DNA of 55,635 nt from Cristatella mucedo (taxonomy: Eukaryota; Bryozoa; Phylactolaemata; Cristatellidae). Positions 11,186-22,136 of the stretch are shown in pieces. The first letter of the stretch is position 1. Every line of letters begins with the position of its first letter. The notes under the pieces are model-generated. The model searched no databases and was not told where the DNA came from. It was given only the letters and a program-made list of their open reading frames with translations. The position numbers were made by a program, and so were the translations under genes. The stretch covers positions 1-55,635 of the forward strand of contig WPIO01000409.1 of NCBI GenBank assembly GCA_009760855.2. The letters run 5' to 3'.

Positions 11186-13013
11186 TTATCGAACCGCAGT
11201 GCTATCGAGAACTGTTTCGACTTCAGCATTTGGGCAGCTTTGTGTTAAGTTGCTTGATTCTCTCGCTCCTTTGAGAGCAAAGCCTTTTAAGCCAGCCACA
11301 CGCTTTGGGTGTCCTGTGAGCTGCAGTTTGGTTTTATCGTCATTTAGTTTCAAGAAGTTTTCCGACATCCAGGATCGAATATCGGCAAAGCAAGCATTCA
11401 GCTTCTCAGTTGCTGCAGCAGATTCCGACGGTTTGTATGACGAATACAACTGACTACCGTTAGCGTAAAATGTATATCCTATTCCATGGGCCTTAATCAC
11501 TTTTCCCAGAGGCTGAGTATAAACGGAGAACCGCAACGGACGGAGGAAGCAGCCCTGAGGGACTGCACATGTGACCCGTCTAGTGTTGAGAAATTACCAC
11601 GAGACAACACGGATTGAACACAATCAGACGGGTACAATTTAAACCACGCTTATGCTTCGACTGCCAGACCGATCTTTGTTCTTAATCGTTCAAATAGAAC
11701 ATCGTGATCAACGGTTTCGAAGCCAGCTGCCGGATCAAGAGGAGCTAGGGCTGTGACATTTCCGTCGTCGTTGCCACCCAGAATGTCGTTGTTAACACGG
11801 AGGAGAGCAGTTTCAGTACAGTGCTGCCTTTTGAAATCTGATCGAAATATTTCTGACATTTTATTCTTTGAAATATGTTTAGAGAGCTGCTTAGCAGCAA
11901 TTTTTTTCAAAAATCTTTGATGAGTAAGGAAGAAGGTAAACTAGGCGACAGTTTGCGAGGACCTTTGTATTTAATCCAGCCTTTTTAAGTATGATTCTAA
12001 CGATTGCCAATTTGAAGGGCTTCGGTATGACCCCTTTTCCCAAAGAAGCTATAAAAATCTCGGTTATGGCAGGGCTAGGTTGGTCAGCCAGTGAAGACCA
12101 CGGAGACGATCGTATATGGTCTCCAGGAAATGAGCTCTTTCTGCTAGGCCTTATTCAGGTAGCCACATCGCATGTAAAAACCTCTGAAAACCTTTTGAGG
12201 AAAGTCGCAGGCCATGATTCCACAATCGCTTCAATCGAGCAGGGCTTTATGGAGGCACGAATGTGCAAAATTGTTTCCGTATAAAAGGCTGACAACTTAT
12301 CGGCTTAGCCCCCAATATCTGGGCAGTCATACCTCTCAGGATTGGCCAGTAATTGGCTTACTGTCCAAAAAGTATGTTTTGATTCCGACTGGAAGGAATT
12401 CAGCTTTCAAGCGAAAAAAGAAGCCCGGAGTTTTAAGCTTCTGGGTGTAAAATCAAAGGAAGTCATTGAATTGACTAGATCTGCATATTACCCTGCTTTC
12501 TTCAAACGCCGTTAACGTCTGAGCTTAACCTGGTGCATCTTGAAAAAAAAAATTTAACTTGAAAGGAATCTCCACAAGTTTGTACACAAATAGAATGAAC
12601 TGGAGCAAGCTTGTCAAGGGCACTCCTGAGTGCCATGTTCACTGCATCAGTGAGGGTATCGAGGCTGCTTGTCAAGTCTGAATGCAGATCAAGAAAACAT
12701 GCACTACAGGTTTCAAAATTTTTTCTATGTCAATGCTTTGTAAGTTACGTCACTTGACAAGTTCGACAAGTACGTACAAGTGAGCAGAAACGATACATGC
12801 GACCGTACGATGATCTGTGAGGGTCAGCTGGCTCACTGCAATGTCAGTTGGGAGGACATCCTTGGTGATCACGAGATCAAGAATACGGCCGCCGACATGG
12901 GTGGTATGATTAACACGTTGTACCAAACCAAAGTTCTCCAGAAAGTCAAGAAATGAGTGGTCCTGGCTGTTGCTAGGGTTGTCAACGTGAATATTGAAGT
13001 CTCCAGCAATCAT
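11186..13013 (-). mobile_element. L2-like ORF2 remnant of another subfamily: endonuclease, linker, RT
   Basis: Minus strand, from 13013 down: 'AGDFNIHVDNPSNSQ', 'FGLVQRVNHTTH' and 'LDLVITKD' (C-terminal half of an APE-type endonuclease). Next, near 12580-12690, comes 'DLTSSLDTLTDAVNMALRS' (linker), then 'HCTETALLRVNNDIL' and 'DPAAGFETVDHDVLFERLR' (RT block A, 11650-11910). Last are 'YTQPLGKVIKAHGIGY' and 'FYANGSQLY' (11186-11536). The catalytic YADD is changed to YANG, losing both Asp residues. The domain order is correct for one element, but stops and gaps separate the parts (11911-12560 is barely readable). The sequence differs clearly from the common L2 of this window. Confidence 0.75.
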
Positions 13014-14004
13014 TAACGGCCTGTCACACAGATATTTTAGGGTAGAACTCTAAAAACTCCTCTACAAACAAGTTTAGACAGTCAGAATGAGGTCGGTATA
13101 TCACAACCCACTAAGAGAAATTGTCCTTGATGGAGACCTGATTGTAGCTGATTCAAAAGATGGCCCATGCGGAAAACTGCACATATTCTAGCCAAACGAT
13201 TTGAGTGCAACAAATGTGACCCACAATCAACTTCGTCAGAAGGCATGGACTGATAGAATGAGAACCAGGATGGGGTAGTCTCAGATATACATTATAAGCC
13301 CTTCTAGCACCTTATGATTACTTCTTTGGCTCATTAACGTCTTGCAAGATATAGTCTGATTTATATCCTCTCTTAGGTTCGCCGTACCAAAAGAACTTAC
13401 TAGTATTTTCAATGGAGTACTCGTTATACCTCAGCCCAAGCCCAGTCGCTGTTCAGTTATCATGTATCAGTTAGCCGACTACATAGTACTTAGCAGTATT
13501 GAGGTGAGTTATATAATTCACTTACAGTTTATCACTTGGGTGGTGGATGATAAATGTAGTGGGATATTATGAGTAGTTAGGAAGTATATAGAAAAATATG
13601 CTAATGCAAGAATCACATTTAGCATCAACATTTTGTAATGAACCGCATAATCTAGCATCTGGATATTCTGTTGCCGGAGTATTTTTTTTAGGGAATAGTA
13701 CTACTTGTGGGTTATACGGAAAACCGAACGCTAGGAGAAAGCTGAAACCAATGCAGCAATTATTGTAGTCATGAGGTCACCAACCCTGCCCGACCTGTTT
13801 AGATCAGAGCAAAGAGTTCGCTTTTGTTGTCTTATGGGCAATGCTGGTGTGCAACAATCACAACGAGCTCTAAATTTAGGTGACGTTTTGAGCATCTGTC
13901 TAAATTTTAAAATCATCTTTCTAGAAGACTGCTTCTACAGCTAGCCAATACGTCCTATCCCTGTTCTAAGATTAAGAGCTGTCTTCGACAGTGGCTTGCA
14001 AAAC
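13014..14004. other. No supported gene
   Basis: AT-rich DNA with scattered stops in all frames. The last 80 bases (from about 13920) grade into the L2b remnant that follows ('AGAAGACTGCTTCTACAGC'). Confidence 0.5.
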
Positions 14005-14500
14005 ATTTGATTGGCTTACTTAGTTCAGTCTCCGCTTGATTATTGTAATTATCTTTTGGCTGGGCTACCAACAAAACCAACTAGGTCATTTCAGCTGGCT
14101 GTGCATATGGCTGCAAGGCTAGTTTTCAAGTCCTTTAGGTTTGACCACGTGTCTTCTTTTCTAAATGAGCTAGGATGGCTGCTAGTTGATCAGCGGATAC
14201 AGAGCAAAAATCTTATGCTGACCCAAAAGCCCGCCACGGCTTGGCTCCTCCATATTTAGCTGAACTGCTGCACCGGGTTCAGCCTCCTCGTGTCCTCAGG
14301 TCTTGTATGGACAACAAACTAGCGGTTCCATTCCTTCGCTTAAAGACCGTTGACGACGGAAGCTTGAGCTAATCAGGTCCTAGACTGTGGAATTCGCTTG
14401 TCAATTCCTACGCAATGACAACTCCTCTCTTGCTGCCGACTCATCTTTTTCAGCAGTCCTGTACGGCAGCGTCCGTGGTACTCACCCCCTCAACTGCTTG
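14005..14500 (+). mobile_element. L2b subfamily C-terminal fragment
   Basis: Second L2 subfamily, here called L2b. Text includes 'LDYCNYLLAGLPTKPTRSF' and 'FNELGWLLVDQRIQ'-like pieces, then 'RHGLAPPYLAELLHRVQPP', 'VLRSCMDNKLAVP', 'LKTVDDGS' and 'LWNSLVNS'. It is the equivalent of the LVQN to WNSLP region in the common L2, with different sequence and stops in frame. Copies recur at 20150, 22795 and 23160 (sense) and 37905, 40565 and 42765 (antisense). Confidence 0.75.
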
Positions 14501-15113
14501 CCTGAATCAGCTATTCTTCCCACTAAGGAAATATTCTAACGAATGGCAAAACCTAGCTAAATCATTGAAAATGTTGAGCCAGTCTTTATAGTTAGCAGTC
14601 ACATTCATTGGACTGCAGTCAAAGAAGTGTGAATTAAAAGTATTCATTGAGTCCAGAATACGCTACAGGAGTCGGGAAGTCGTAACCTAGGTTACCTAAA
14701 TAGTATACCTGGAGCAAATGATGCCGGTTTTAATATAGTATGCATATTAGAATTGCTAAGTGTCCAGGTCTAGAATTGCACTCAAGAAATCCCAAGAGTA
14801 GTTATTTAATGATTCAGCACCGATTGCTTTTGGAAAGTTAGCAGACATTCACAAATGAAACTGGCAAGTTAGGTATTCAGTTTACCAGTTTCTTCAACTT
14901 ACTAATGCCAACATTAGTTACAATCATTTAAGGAAATGCATTTATATAAGAAGTGGTAAAGGTTTTTAGTAGATGATCGTGTGACAATTGTAGTAGTGAT
15001 TTTGATCTTGCTTCTAATTCAATTGTTAAAATACTCTTAAGGAAGAAAAGAATGTCTAGCTATAAACAGCTTTGCATAGTGAGTATTTACAAACGCAGCA
15101 AACATAAGCTTAC
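14501..15113. other. AT-rich stretch flanking the exon candidate
   Basis: No transposon text or coding frame that I can support. It would be intronic if the minus-strand exon at 15114-15536 is real. Confidence 0.4.
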
Positions 15114-15536
15114 CTCCAGTACTACAAGCCAACACCTCTGCCCACGCCTTGTCTTCGAATTCAGAGGTCGCACCAGTTCTGTCGTTACCGAAGACTAAGC
15201 ATTTCATTGTCTTTTTCAGAGTAGTCATGTCAGCAGTTTCGTTTGACCGCAACGTGAGTTCGAACGTTACCGTAAACGTTTTCTGCCTTCTACCTTGGGG
15301 AATACTGCAAGCAGTCGGAGGACTATTTAAGGACTGAAGACCGATATCCGTTAGTCGAAACTGTTCGCCGACAGGGCATATTGCTATAGTTGAGGTATTC
15401 CCACTTAGGCTGTCTAGCATAACGAGCCTCGTCGTTGTGACAAATATGCCCTCTCTTGATGCGATATCACAGCTCACGTTGAAGGCAGACTTCAGCGGGA
15501 TGCACCCAGGGACGGTTATCGAAACGTTTCCGAATT
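15114..15536 (-). CDS. Candidate internal exon of an extracellular protein, phase 1-1
   Basis: Minus-strand open segment of 423 bases (141 codons) framed by strong splice signals: a pyrimidine-rich acceptor (CATTTTTTTAG) just before 15536 and a donor GAG|GTAAGC after 15114. Both introns would be phase 1, the arrangement typical of shuffled extracellular domains. The translation has six cysteines (GCIP, NVSC, AICPV, TACSI, MKCL, LACST), three N-glycosylation sequons (NVS, NTS, NET) and beta-strand-like stretches such as TFTVTFELTLRSNET. This suggests a secreted or cell-surface domain, possibly Ig-like, but I cannot place the family. The frame continues to a stop at about 15037 if unspliced. 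No L2 or LTR similarity is visible inside it. Confidence 0.45.
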
Positions 15537-15600
15537 CTAAAAAAATGGAAATGTAATCGTCAATGCGGAAAGAGTTGTGCGCCTTGAGCCAGCTACGAGC

Positions 15601-15915
15601 TTAGAAAGATCCATAACTATAATTATAGCTATAACAAGCTTTAACTGGAAATTCAACAGCGATAGGAAAATGAACGTATGGTTTTGGTTGAGATACCTGC
15701 ACCAGCATCGGAGCGAATTCTTGTGTGCATGGGCTGTGCTGCTCTTTGATTGGCATAGCATGGTGACAGTCGCGAGAAGGCAGGTCAGAAGAGTAGACGT
15801 GAAGGGTGAAGAGAGCTACACCTCCCGCTGCATCCTGTATAGGAGATGTCGCTGGTGGTCTCTGCAGACTCTCTGCGATGGTGCGCGAGAAGACAAATAC
15901 ACTGCAGTTTGACAT
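15601..15915 (-). CDS. 104-codon ORF beginning inside an LTR end
   Basis: The ATG (MSNCSV) overlaps the inner end of the antisense LTR at 15905-16088, so a transcript started in that LTR would meet this frame first. It ends at TAA (15601-15603), and the same frame reopens into the exon candidate at 15114-15536. A possible donor (GTGCAG|GTATCT) lies within it. No domain recognised. It may be 5' internal DNA of the LTR element, or a first exon with the LTR as promoter; I cannot decide. Confidence 0.25.
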   Translation of the reverse strand: MSNCSVFVFSRTIAESLQRPPATSPIQDAAGGVALFTLHVYSSDLPSRDCHHAMPIKEQHSPCTQEFAPMLVQVSQPKPYVHFPIAVEFPVKACYSYNYSYGSF

Positions 15916-16088
15916 TCTCCAAGCGATAGGTACGCGACACTATGCAGAACACCGAAGCGTTCTCAAAGACTTTTATTCACGCGGACGCCGCAGTGGGCCA
16001 GTACGCGACTGCCCCGCCCGGCGTCATCGACATCCCTCTCCGGGCATTTACCACTGGTTACTTATATAACACTGCCATTAGTCTTAAC
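15905..16088 (-). mobile_element. LTR copy in antisense, partial
   Basis: Reverse complement of the LTR at 17545-17832. In the minus direction it shows a TATATAAG box (16061-16068 on plus), the shared block around GGGCAGTCGCGTACTGGCCC, an AATAAA signal (complement at 15972-15977), then GGTGTTCTGCATAGT and the terminal GTCAAACTGCA. Its upstream part is eroded where it meets the sense LTR. Confidence 0.7.
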
Positions 16089-16355
16089 AGCCTATAAAGA
16101 AATGACAGTTTCATGTTTTGGCTATTTAAATCTTGAGAATATGACACTATCATTGGATTTGGGGCTGTAGCGATTTATGGCAGTTGCATGTAAATAACAT
16201 GTGGCAGAGGTTCGGGGAGTAATTTCGAGGACGCCAGGCGGGCAGTCGCATACTGGCCTGCTGCAGCGTCCTTGTGAATAGACGTCATTGAGTCCTATTC
16301 GGTGTTCTGCATAGTATCGCGTACCAGCCGCTGGGAGAATGTCAAACTACAACCT
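16089..16355 (+). mobile_element. LTR copy in sense, 5' of the gag remnant
   Basis: Shares with 17545-17832 the blocks GGGGCTGTAGCGATTT, GCGGGCAGTCGCATACTGG, GGTGTTCTGCATAGTATCG and the end GTCAAACTACA. The TATA region is eroded (CATGTAAATAAC), and the poly-A signal reads AATAGA. It lies directly against an antisense LTR, giving an inverted pair. Confidence 0.7.
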
Positions 16356-17544
16356 ATTTCGGCAGAAGCGGCAAAGTGGCCCACGCCAGGAAATGATGCT
16401 GGAATACTACTACAGCCAGCGACTTCGCAAGCTGGCTGCTCGACTCGGAGCGGCGGTTTAATGAAGGATTTTTCGATCCAGCTTTGTGGCATTTGTACAT
16501 ATTTGAGTTCCTGATAGGGGCGCATTACCGCTCCCTGCTACCCTTCCTGACTTGGTGCAAGATTACTACGCCCAGTTGCGTGCAACACTTGTGAAGGCGT
16601 TTGAAAGCCCTGAAGGTGAGGATCGGCTTCGGCGGTCAAACTTGCAGAGCTCTCCAGGAAAGCTGAGGCAATGGCCAGAAGCGGCTGGATGTGGAGGCCG
16701 GTAAAGCGCGGCTGCTACGCTCGGATTAGGTAAACGCTGGTCGGTCTGAGGAGGCCGACAAGAGCGACCGGAAGCGGCAGCAGCAATTCCCGACGGTATG
16801 CCAGGCGACGAAGGCAGAGCCAGCAGAGACGCCGGTGGAGCCCACAGAGGTGGCGGCAGAGATGGTGGCAGAGCCCTCAGAGGCGGCGTCCACGAGTGAG
16901 GCAGAGGCATGCGGCACAGAGGCAACAGCGGCCTTCTGCAGCGTCTGGTCCAGAGGCGGCAGCGCCCGGCACAGAGGCTGCAGTGTCCGGAAGAGTGGCG
17001 GCAGCGTCCAGCTGAGAGACGGCTGCGTCCGGCGCCGAGGCATCAGCGTTCGGAAGTGAGACGGCTGTGACTGCCAGAGAGGAAGCTAGCCTCGGCTTAC
17101 GAACTGCTGGTGGCAGAGACGGACCAGGGGCCAGCTGAAGGCATGAGCAAGACGCCCATTGAAGTGGCGAGACAGGCTGTACGCTGAGCGACCGAAGGCA
17201 ACGGTGCAGCATTTACCAACGGAGAAGCTAAAGGTAGTCGTATCGGGGCCGAGGATCGAGGCATCTGCCTCAAGGGTGACGCGCGAGGCCACACCAGTTG
17301 CAGTCCAGAACACAGCGACCGGCGTTAGGGAGAATGCCCGGAAGCCCGTGCGGTGGCAGTGACTCGCTCAGCAGGAGACTGGTGGTGCAGTGGAAAGATG
17401 TGCGGTTCAGTGAGGCGGCAAAACTCGTGCTATACATAGCCGGCAAGTTAGCAAAGGCCGTGCTTTCACTTGCCTCCTCTGAGCGGCCGTTACCTAGCCT
17501 CGTGCTAAATGAGAAGGCAGCTAAATACGTCATAAATTTTAATT
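16356..17544 (+). pseudogene. Gag-like internal region of an LTR element, pol absent
   Basis: About 1.2 kb between two direct LTRs. One frame near 16515-16625 reads 'LPATLPDLVQDYYAQLRATL' then 'VKAFESPEGEDRL', in the style of a Ty3-type capsid region. A long acidic, Ala/Glu-rich stretch (AEPAETPVEPTEVAAEMV) follows at about 16810-16910. Frameshifts are frequent, and no CCHC knuckle, protease or RT was found. This is either a deleted element or a non-autonomous LTR-gag-LTR derivative. Confidence 0.45.
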
Positions 17545-17832
17545 GGCTTGTTGTAATTCGCGTTTTGCTGTTGCCCCGTTTGATCTTGAAATCAAGGGGA
17601 ATGCGGCTATTGTGAGATTATGACACGATTGTTGGATTATGGGCTGTAGCGATTTTTGGCAGTGGTATATAAGTAGCTGGTGGCAAAGGCCCGGGGATTT
17701 AAGTCGAGGCCGCCGAGCGGGCAGTCGCATACTGGCCCGCTGCGGCGTCAGCTCGAATAAACGTATTTGAGCCTGCTTTGGTGTTCTGCATGGTATCGCG
17801 TGCCAGCCGCAAAGAGAACGTCAAACTCTAAT
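17545..17832 (+). mobile_element. LTR copy in sense, 3' of the gag remnant
   Basis: Best-preserved of three related LTRs: TATATAAG box at 17666-17673, AATAAA at 17756-17761, then the R/U5-like block with GGTGTTCTGCATGGTATCG and the end GTCAAACTC. The order TATA, poly-A signal, terminus fits a normal LTR on the plus strand. Confidence 0.7.
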
Positions 17833-18475
17833 ATTCTAAAAATAGCAGCATAAACTGCAAGAGCTGTTTCGGCCACATATTCAGTTGATTTCGGCATCAG
17901 CAAAATTCGTACCTTACATTACTTTACGTTCCATTGCATTACGTCGGCAAACGGGAGTTGGTGGATTTGGTGCATTTAAGAGAGGCTGTTGCTAAGCTAC
18001 ACGAGGAACAAGATAAAAACTGCGTCATTGTATATCCTTGTATTTTAACGGCGGATCTTTTGCAGGTTACGAAAGATGAAAGGAGGTAGGTTAAAGCGAC
18101 CGTGGGAAGATAAGGCACACGCAAAGCCAAGCATTTTCTCCCTACTGCTTCCATGCGAATGACGATTTCTCTCGCAAAAGAAATCGCGGTAGTGAGTCGC
18201 CAGACATTTTAATAGCCAACCTAATTTTCCTCTGAGTCTTCGTAAATATGTGCATTTGCGCTGAGCTTACTTGGGGAGGTGCGGCGGCAGCTGCAGGCAG
18301 TCTGCTAGCTTGCGTACGCGGCGTTGCCCATTTGGGTTCAAATAGAGCTCCATTTCGCAAGGTGAGGCAGGTTTTATTGGCCGCTTTGAGAATGGACTTG
18401 CTCAGACCGAGGCAACGCGGCTCAGCCCAAGTCAGATGCACAATGGCCGTACCACCACTGTGCTTTTCAATTTAC
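17833..18475. other. No supported gene
   Basis: Open frames such as 18142-18441 on minus and 18248-18493 on plus overlap one another and carry no motif. Alanine-rich text over 18280-18310 comes from a GCGGCGGCAGC run. Confidence 0.4.
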
Positions 18476-18615
18476 CGAGCTGGTTTGGTCTAGCGGTTAA
18501 GGTGCTCGCTCCGACCAAGGTCTGACTGAGGTCGTGGGCTCGAGCCCTGAGGCATATATGAAGCGCCTGAATAGAGATTAAGTTCTCTTGGGGCACTATA
18601 TAAATGAATAATATT
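18476..18615 (+). mobile_element. tRNA-derived SINE with L2-type tail
   Basis: RNA polymerase III internal promoter: A box TGGTCTAGCGG at 18486-18496 and B box GGCTCGAGCCC at 18537-18547 (one mismatch to GGTTCGANNCC). The A-box part resembles tRNA-Glu and the B-box part tRNA-Leu/Ser types, so the parent tRNA is uncertain. The head is followed by GAAGCGCCTGAATAGAGATT and GTTCTCTTGGGGCACTATAT, closely like the 3' hairpin of the L2 LINE here, and an AATAATATT tail. It is not an intact tRNA gene. Confidence 0.8.
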
Positions 18616-20149
18616 TTTCTTTATTTGACCGTGAAAGCGACTTTACTGGATAGGTGATCCGAATCATTTGTCTTCGGATTGTGCCCGCAACTTTAACCCA
18701 CGGTCCGAGCGAAAAAACTATTAAACTTTTAAAGGGCACCGTCGAAACCACCGACGCTGCCCTGTTCCCGTGACTTTGGTGCTGATATTGGCTGTGATTG
18801 ACAGGATATTGAACCTCATGAGGGAAAACTCCCTAGTTGGCACTGGCTGCTCCAGTACGGTGCTTCCAGCAGTCCATCTGCGTGAAAAGCATTATTTAAG
18901 TGTTTTAATAATGAGCTGCAATCGTTCATCTACCTGTACGTCTACTAGTATGTATACCTGTAAGATTAGTGTACGTCTAAACGGTACATATATTGAGGTT
19001 CATTGTTCGGATTGTAATTGTGTTACTGGATGAACATAGTTCTTGAGATAATAATAATAATAATAATAATAATACTGTACTTGATCAAGCACCCTGAGAG
19101 AACTCAATCTCTTTCCAGGTGCTTAATGTTTTAAGTCATATCCGAGCCTATCGTAGCCTTAATGTATGCCGTGCTTATTTCTGCAGCAGAGGAAATGCTC
19201 TTCATACCCACGGCCACTCACCCAGGAAGCTGCGGAAATTCTCTTCCGGCTCGCGTCCTTGTACTGTTTTACTTGTTGCTACGATCGAAGATCTAAGAGA
19301 CCTTAAGTCTCGAACGAATACTCCCCTACTTTGGTGCGTGGCATGCCTGATCGAACTGGAAAGTGGGTTTATAGGCAACGTGCTTCGTAATTTGAAGCTC
19401 TGGCAGCAAACAAGCGGCACTATGGAATCATCGACGGGGCTTCAACAACCGTGTATTTGGTTTCCAGCTTGTCAGATCACACCAGTTCCCACCAGCACCA
19501 GCTTTCCCACTACCGTTCTCAGCAGGGCTTGACTCAACCTCATAAATCATTTCCCTATTAATCAGCCTAGCCCATAACCCCCTCTACGCCTTGCACTGGC
19601 CTAAGATAACATGTGCCCAATGATGTCAAGATCACAACTCCCAACAAAAACACAAGCCTACCGCAAAAGTAAAGCAAAAATGTATATGCAGCAGCAACTC
19701 TTCCACACAAGAGAAAGCACTTTTCAATGTGACAGCACCGTAACATTTCAGCAACCGACGGCTTTCCCCAGAGGCAGGAAAGCTACCTCACAGACGCTGG
19801 GAGTAGGCACAACGGAGCACGGCCTTTGGCGACTAGCAGGCTACGGAAGTCAGAGCCCTTTTTGCCTCGCAGCAGCTTAGCTGCTAGTCAAATAATCAAA
19901 GACAAATGCCACTCAAACGGTATGAAATACCACAAGATAACTTAATCTCCATCCAGGTGCTTCACAAATGTTAGAGGGCTTGAATTCACGACCTGAGTCG
20001 TCAAGTGCACGGACATTGACCACTGACATCAAAGGCCAGCACATGTACCTAAGCAATAATGATCAGCTAGATCCAACGGCGATAGGAGGTTCAAACAAGC
20101 ACGTATCTCCTTCGCTGAAGGAGCTTTGATGGCTTCAGGATGATTAACG
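18616..20149. other. Mostly unassigned, with L2 tails
   Basis: Contains an antisense L2 3' terminus at 19048-19125 (ATA repeat, then AAGCACCCTGAGAGAACTC) and a fainter one at about 19925-19985. The plus frame 19119-19532 is open, but its minus shadow is open as well and no motif or splice pair supports it. Confidence 0.4.
19048..19125 (-). mobile_element. L2 3' terminus, antisense
   Basis: (ATA)n tail followed by the complement of the conserved hairpin (AAGCACCCTGAGAGAACTC, then TCTCTTTCCAGGTGCTT). Only the last 80 or so bases of the element remain. Confidence 0.75.
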
Positions 20150-20350
20150 GATACAGCGTTAAGTTCTTGTACTTACCCACAACCTAGCTGACCTGCTGCA
20201 CCAGTTTTAGCCTCATCGTGGCCTCAGGTTTTGTATGGATAATAAATTAGCTGTTCCACTCCTCCGCTTAAAGATCGTTAGAGGAACGAACTTCTACTCT
20301 GCAGGTAATACACTGTGGAATTGACTTCAACGAATCTTACACAACGACGA
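20150..20350 (+). mobile_element. L2b C-terminal fragment
   Basis: Text 'LADLLHQF' and 'VLYGxxISCSTPPLKDR'-type remnants aligned to the L2b copy at 14005. It ends where the large duplication of 20350-22750 begins (GAAGAAAACTCCTCTGC). Confidence 0.65.
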
Positions 20351-22136
20351 CTACTCTCCTACTGCCGATTGTGGGCTGAAGAAAACTCCTCTGCATACGA
20401 ATCACTTCGGCTGTGTCTCTTTATATGAGTACAGGTTAGAGATAAATTAGATTACATAGCGAAACAGATCTGAGGACATGGGCAGCTTTCAGCTTTACCA
20501 GCGTTCAGAACATCAGACCAAAATGTGGGTTCTTTGAAGAAGTCATGAACTGATCTAGAGATTGGATGCGTGAACTGCCAGAAGGCCTTCTGATTGCTAT
20601 AAATTGCAAGCAGGCTGTACTGCTTGCTTAACGATTGATGGGGTACTTAGGTGGGCTGTGCTGCTGCTCGGCGATTGATGTGGAAAGGGGGATGTGGCAG
20701 TAATATCAGTGCACCCCGAAAAACAATTGTATAAGCTCGCCTGCGGATTAAGAAATCTAAGCAATACACTATTTGTCGACTAGAAACCTGTGGTGTTATA
20801 CCCTGCTACCGATACGCAAGTAAAGCTCCTTATGACCCCAGATCTTAGTGCAGTGGCCCGTGCTTCCCAGCAGCCTTCCTCGTATACAGGGGTCTCAGTA
20901 TCCGTACCACTTATGGTGGGGCCGTATAATGGAAGGATTCCACTAATCCATTCGAGTACATGGTGGCTTAGTCTGGCCGGTCTTGGGCCGAGAAAGACTT
21001 AGGTCGTTCAACCAGATTAAAGAACCGCAGTAGTCATTGAAGCATTTTCCCTGTCAGATAGTGGTCGCTATGTACGGACAGTGAGGAGGGAGGGAAGAGC
21101 TTCTAGGAAGGTTACAGGGGAAATATTAGGAATAATGAATATTACTATTACTGATATCTGGTACTTAACCCTAATACTTAATTACTGACAACACAGATGC
21201 CAACCTAATTATTGACAATTATTGGCAATATTCTTAAGCAACCAGGCCAATGCTAATGGTTGTTGGAGCATTTCCATATAATCCCATGTACTGTAAAGTC
21301 ACTGGCTTATTTCCGTAAGATCTTATCCTAATGCACTGGTAGATTTAGGGGTGGTCAAGCTACAGATTTAAATAAACTGGGATTCCCAAAAGTGCATAAT
21401 GTAGGTGTGGTTGCAACTTGCGTCTGCATGATAATGTACTTATGTAAATAACAATCTAAATAGAAATAGTAATGTAAAAGGCAATATATATTTGACTCGC
21501 AGCTTTAGGCACCTCACTGGAGGTATTATTGGATAAAAGATACGAGCTTGCTGTCAAAGAACTTCGGCTGTTAGTGAATCCCGTCCCTCATCTAACCATA
21601 CGCCTGCAAAGCCATCGTGATCAGGAAGCGAGGCCCTCTCCGGTAAGAGTTCGTGCATAGTATCATTTTAGGTACATAGGCAATCGAATAGAATGTGAAA
21701 GTTTATTTTAAGGGTACTCTACCTGAACTTGAGTGGACGGCTGTCTGAAGAAGCATCAGAGGCAGCAGGATCATTTGTAGCAGCATCGTTAGGAATCGAC
21801 GGGCTGTTGAGGAGAAGCAACATTGAATTATAAAAACGAAGCTACGAGACTTTAGTCACGTTTCTCAGGTTCTCTGTATTAGCAGTAGAATTGTAGATGA
21901 CCGAGGACGTTTTGTGGATAGCTAGGTCATCCGAAAGCAGGCAACCCACAATGAAGCAGGCGGCAGGCATAATAAGCAAACAATCTGTCTGTCACTACCG
22001 TAAACCGAACGGCTTCTATGCGTTTGCATACATAAGCAGTGTTCTTTTTGGAGAACTGCATGGCTCAGCCATTTCGAAGAGATCATGGCGACTTGATGCC
22101 AGCCATTTTTATCTCTGCCCGTCTTAGCCTCTAGCT

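Noticed and set aside
18486-18547. Possible tRNA gene (A and B boxes)
   Set aside because: No cloverleaf acceptor pairing could be drawn and the same head recurs with an L2-like tail in other places, so it is a SINE.
20790-21002. 70-codon plus frame in copy A of the duplication
   Set aside because: The copy B counterpart is shifted by a one-base difference and nothing in the text is recognisable.
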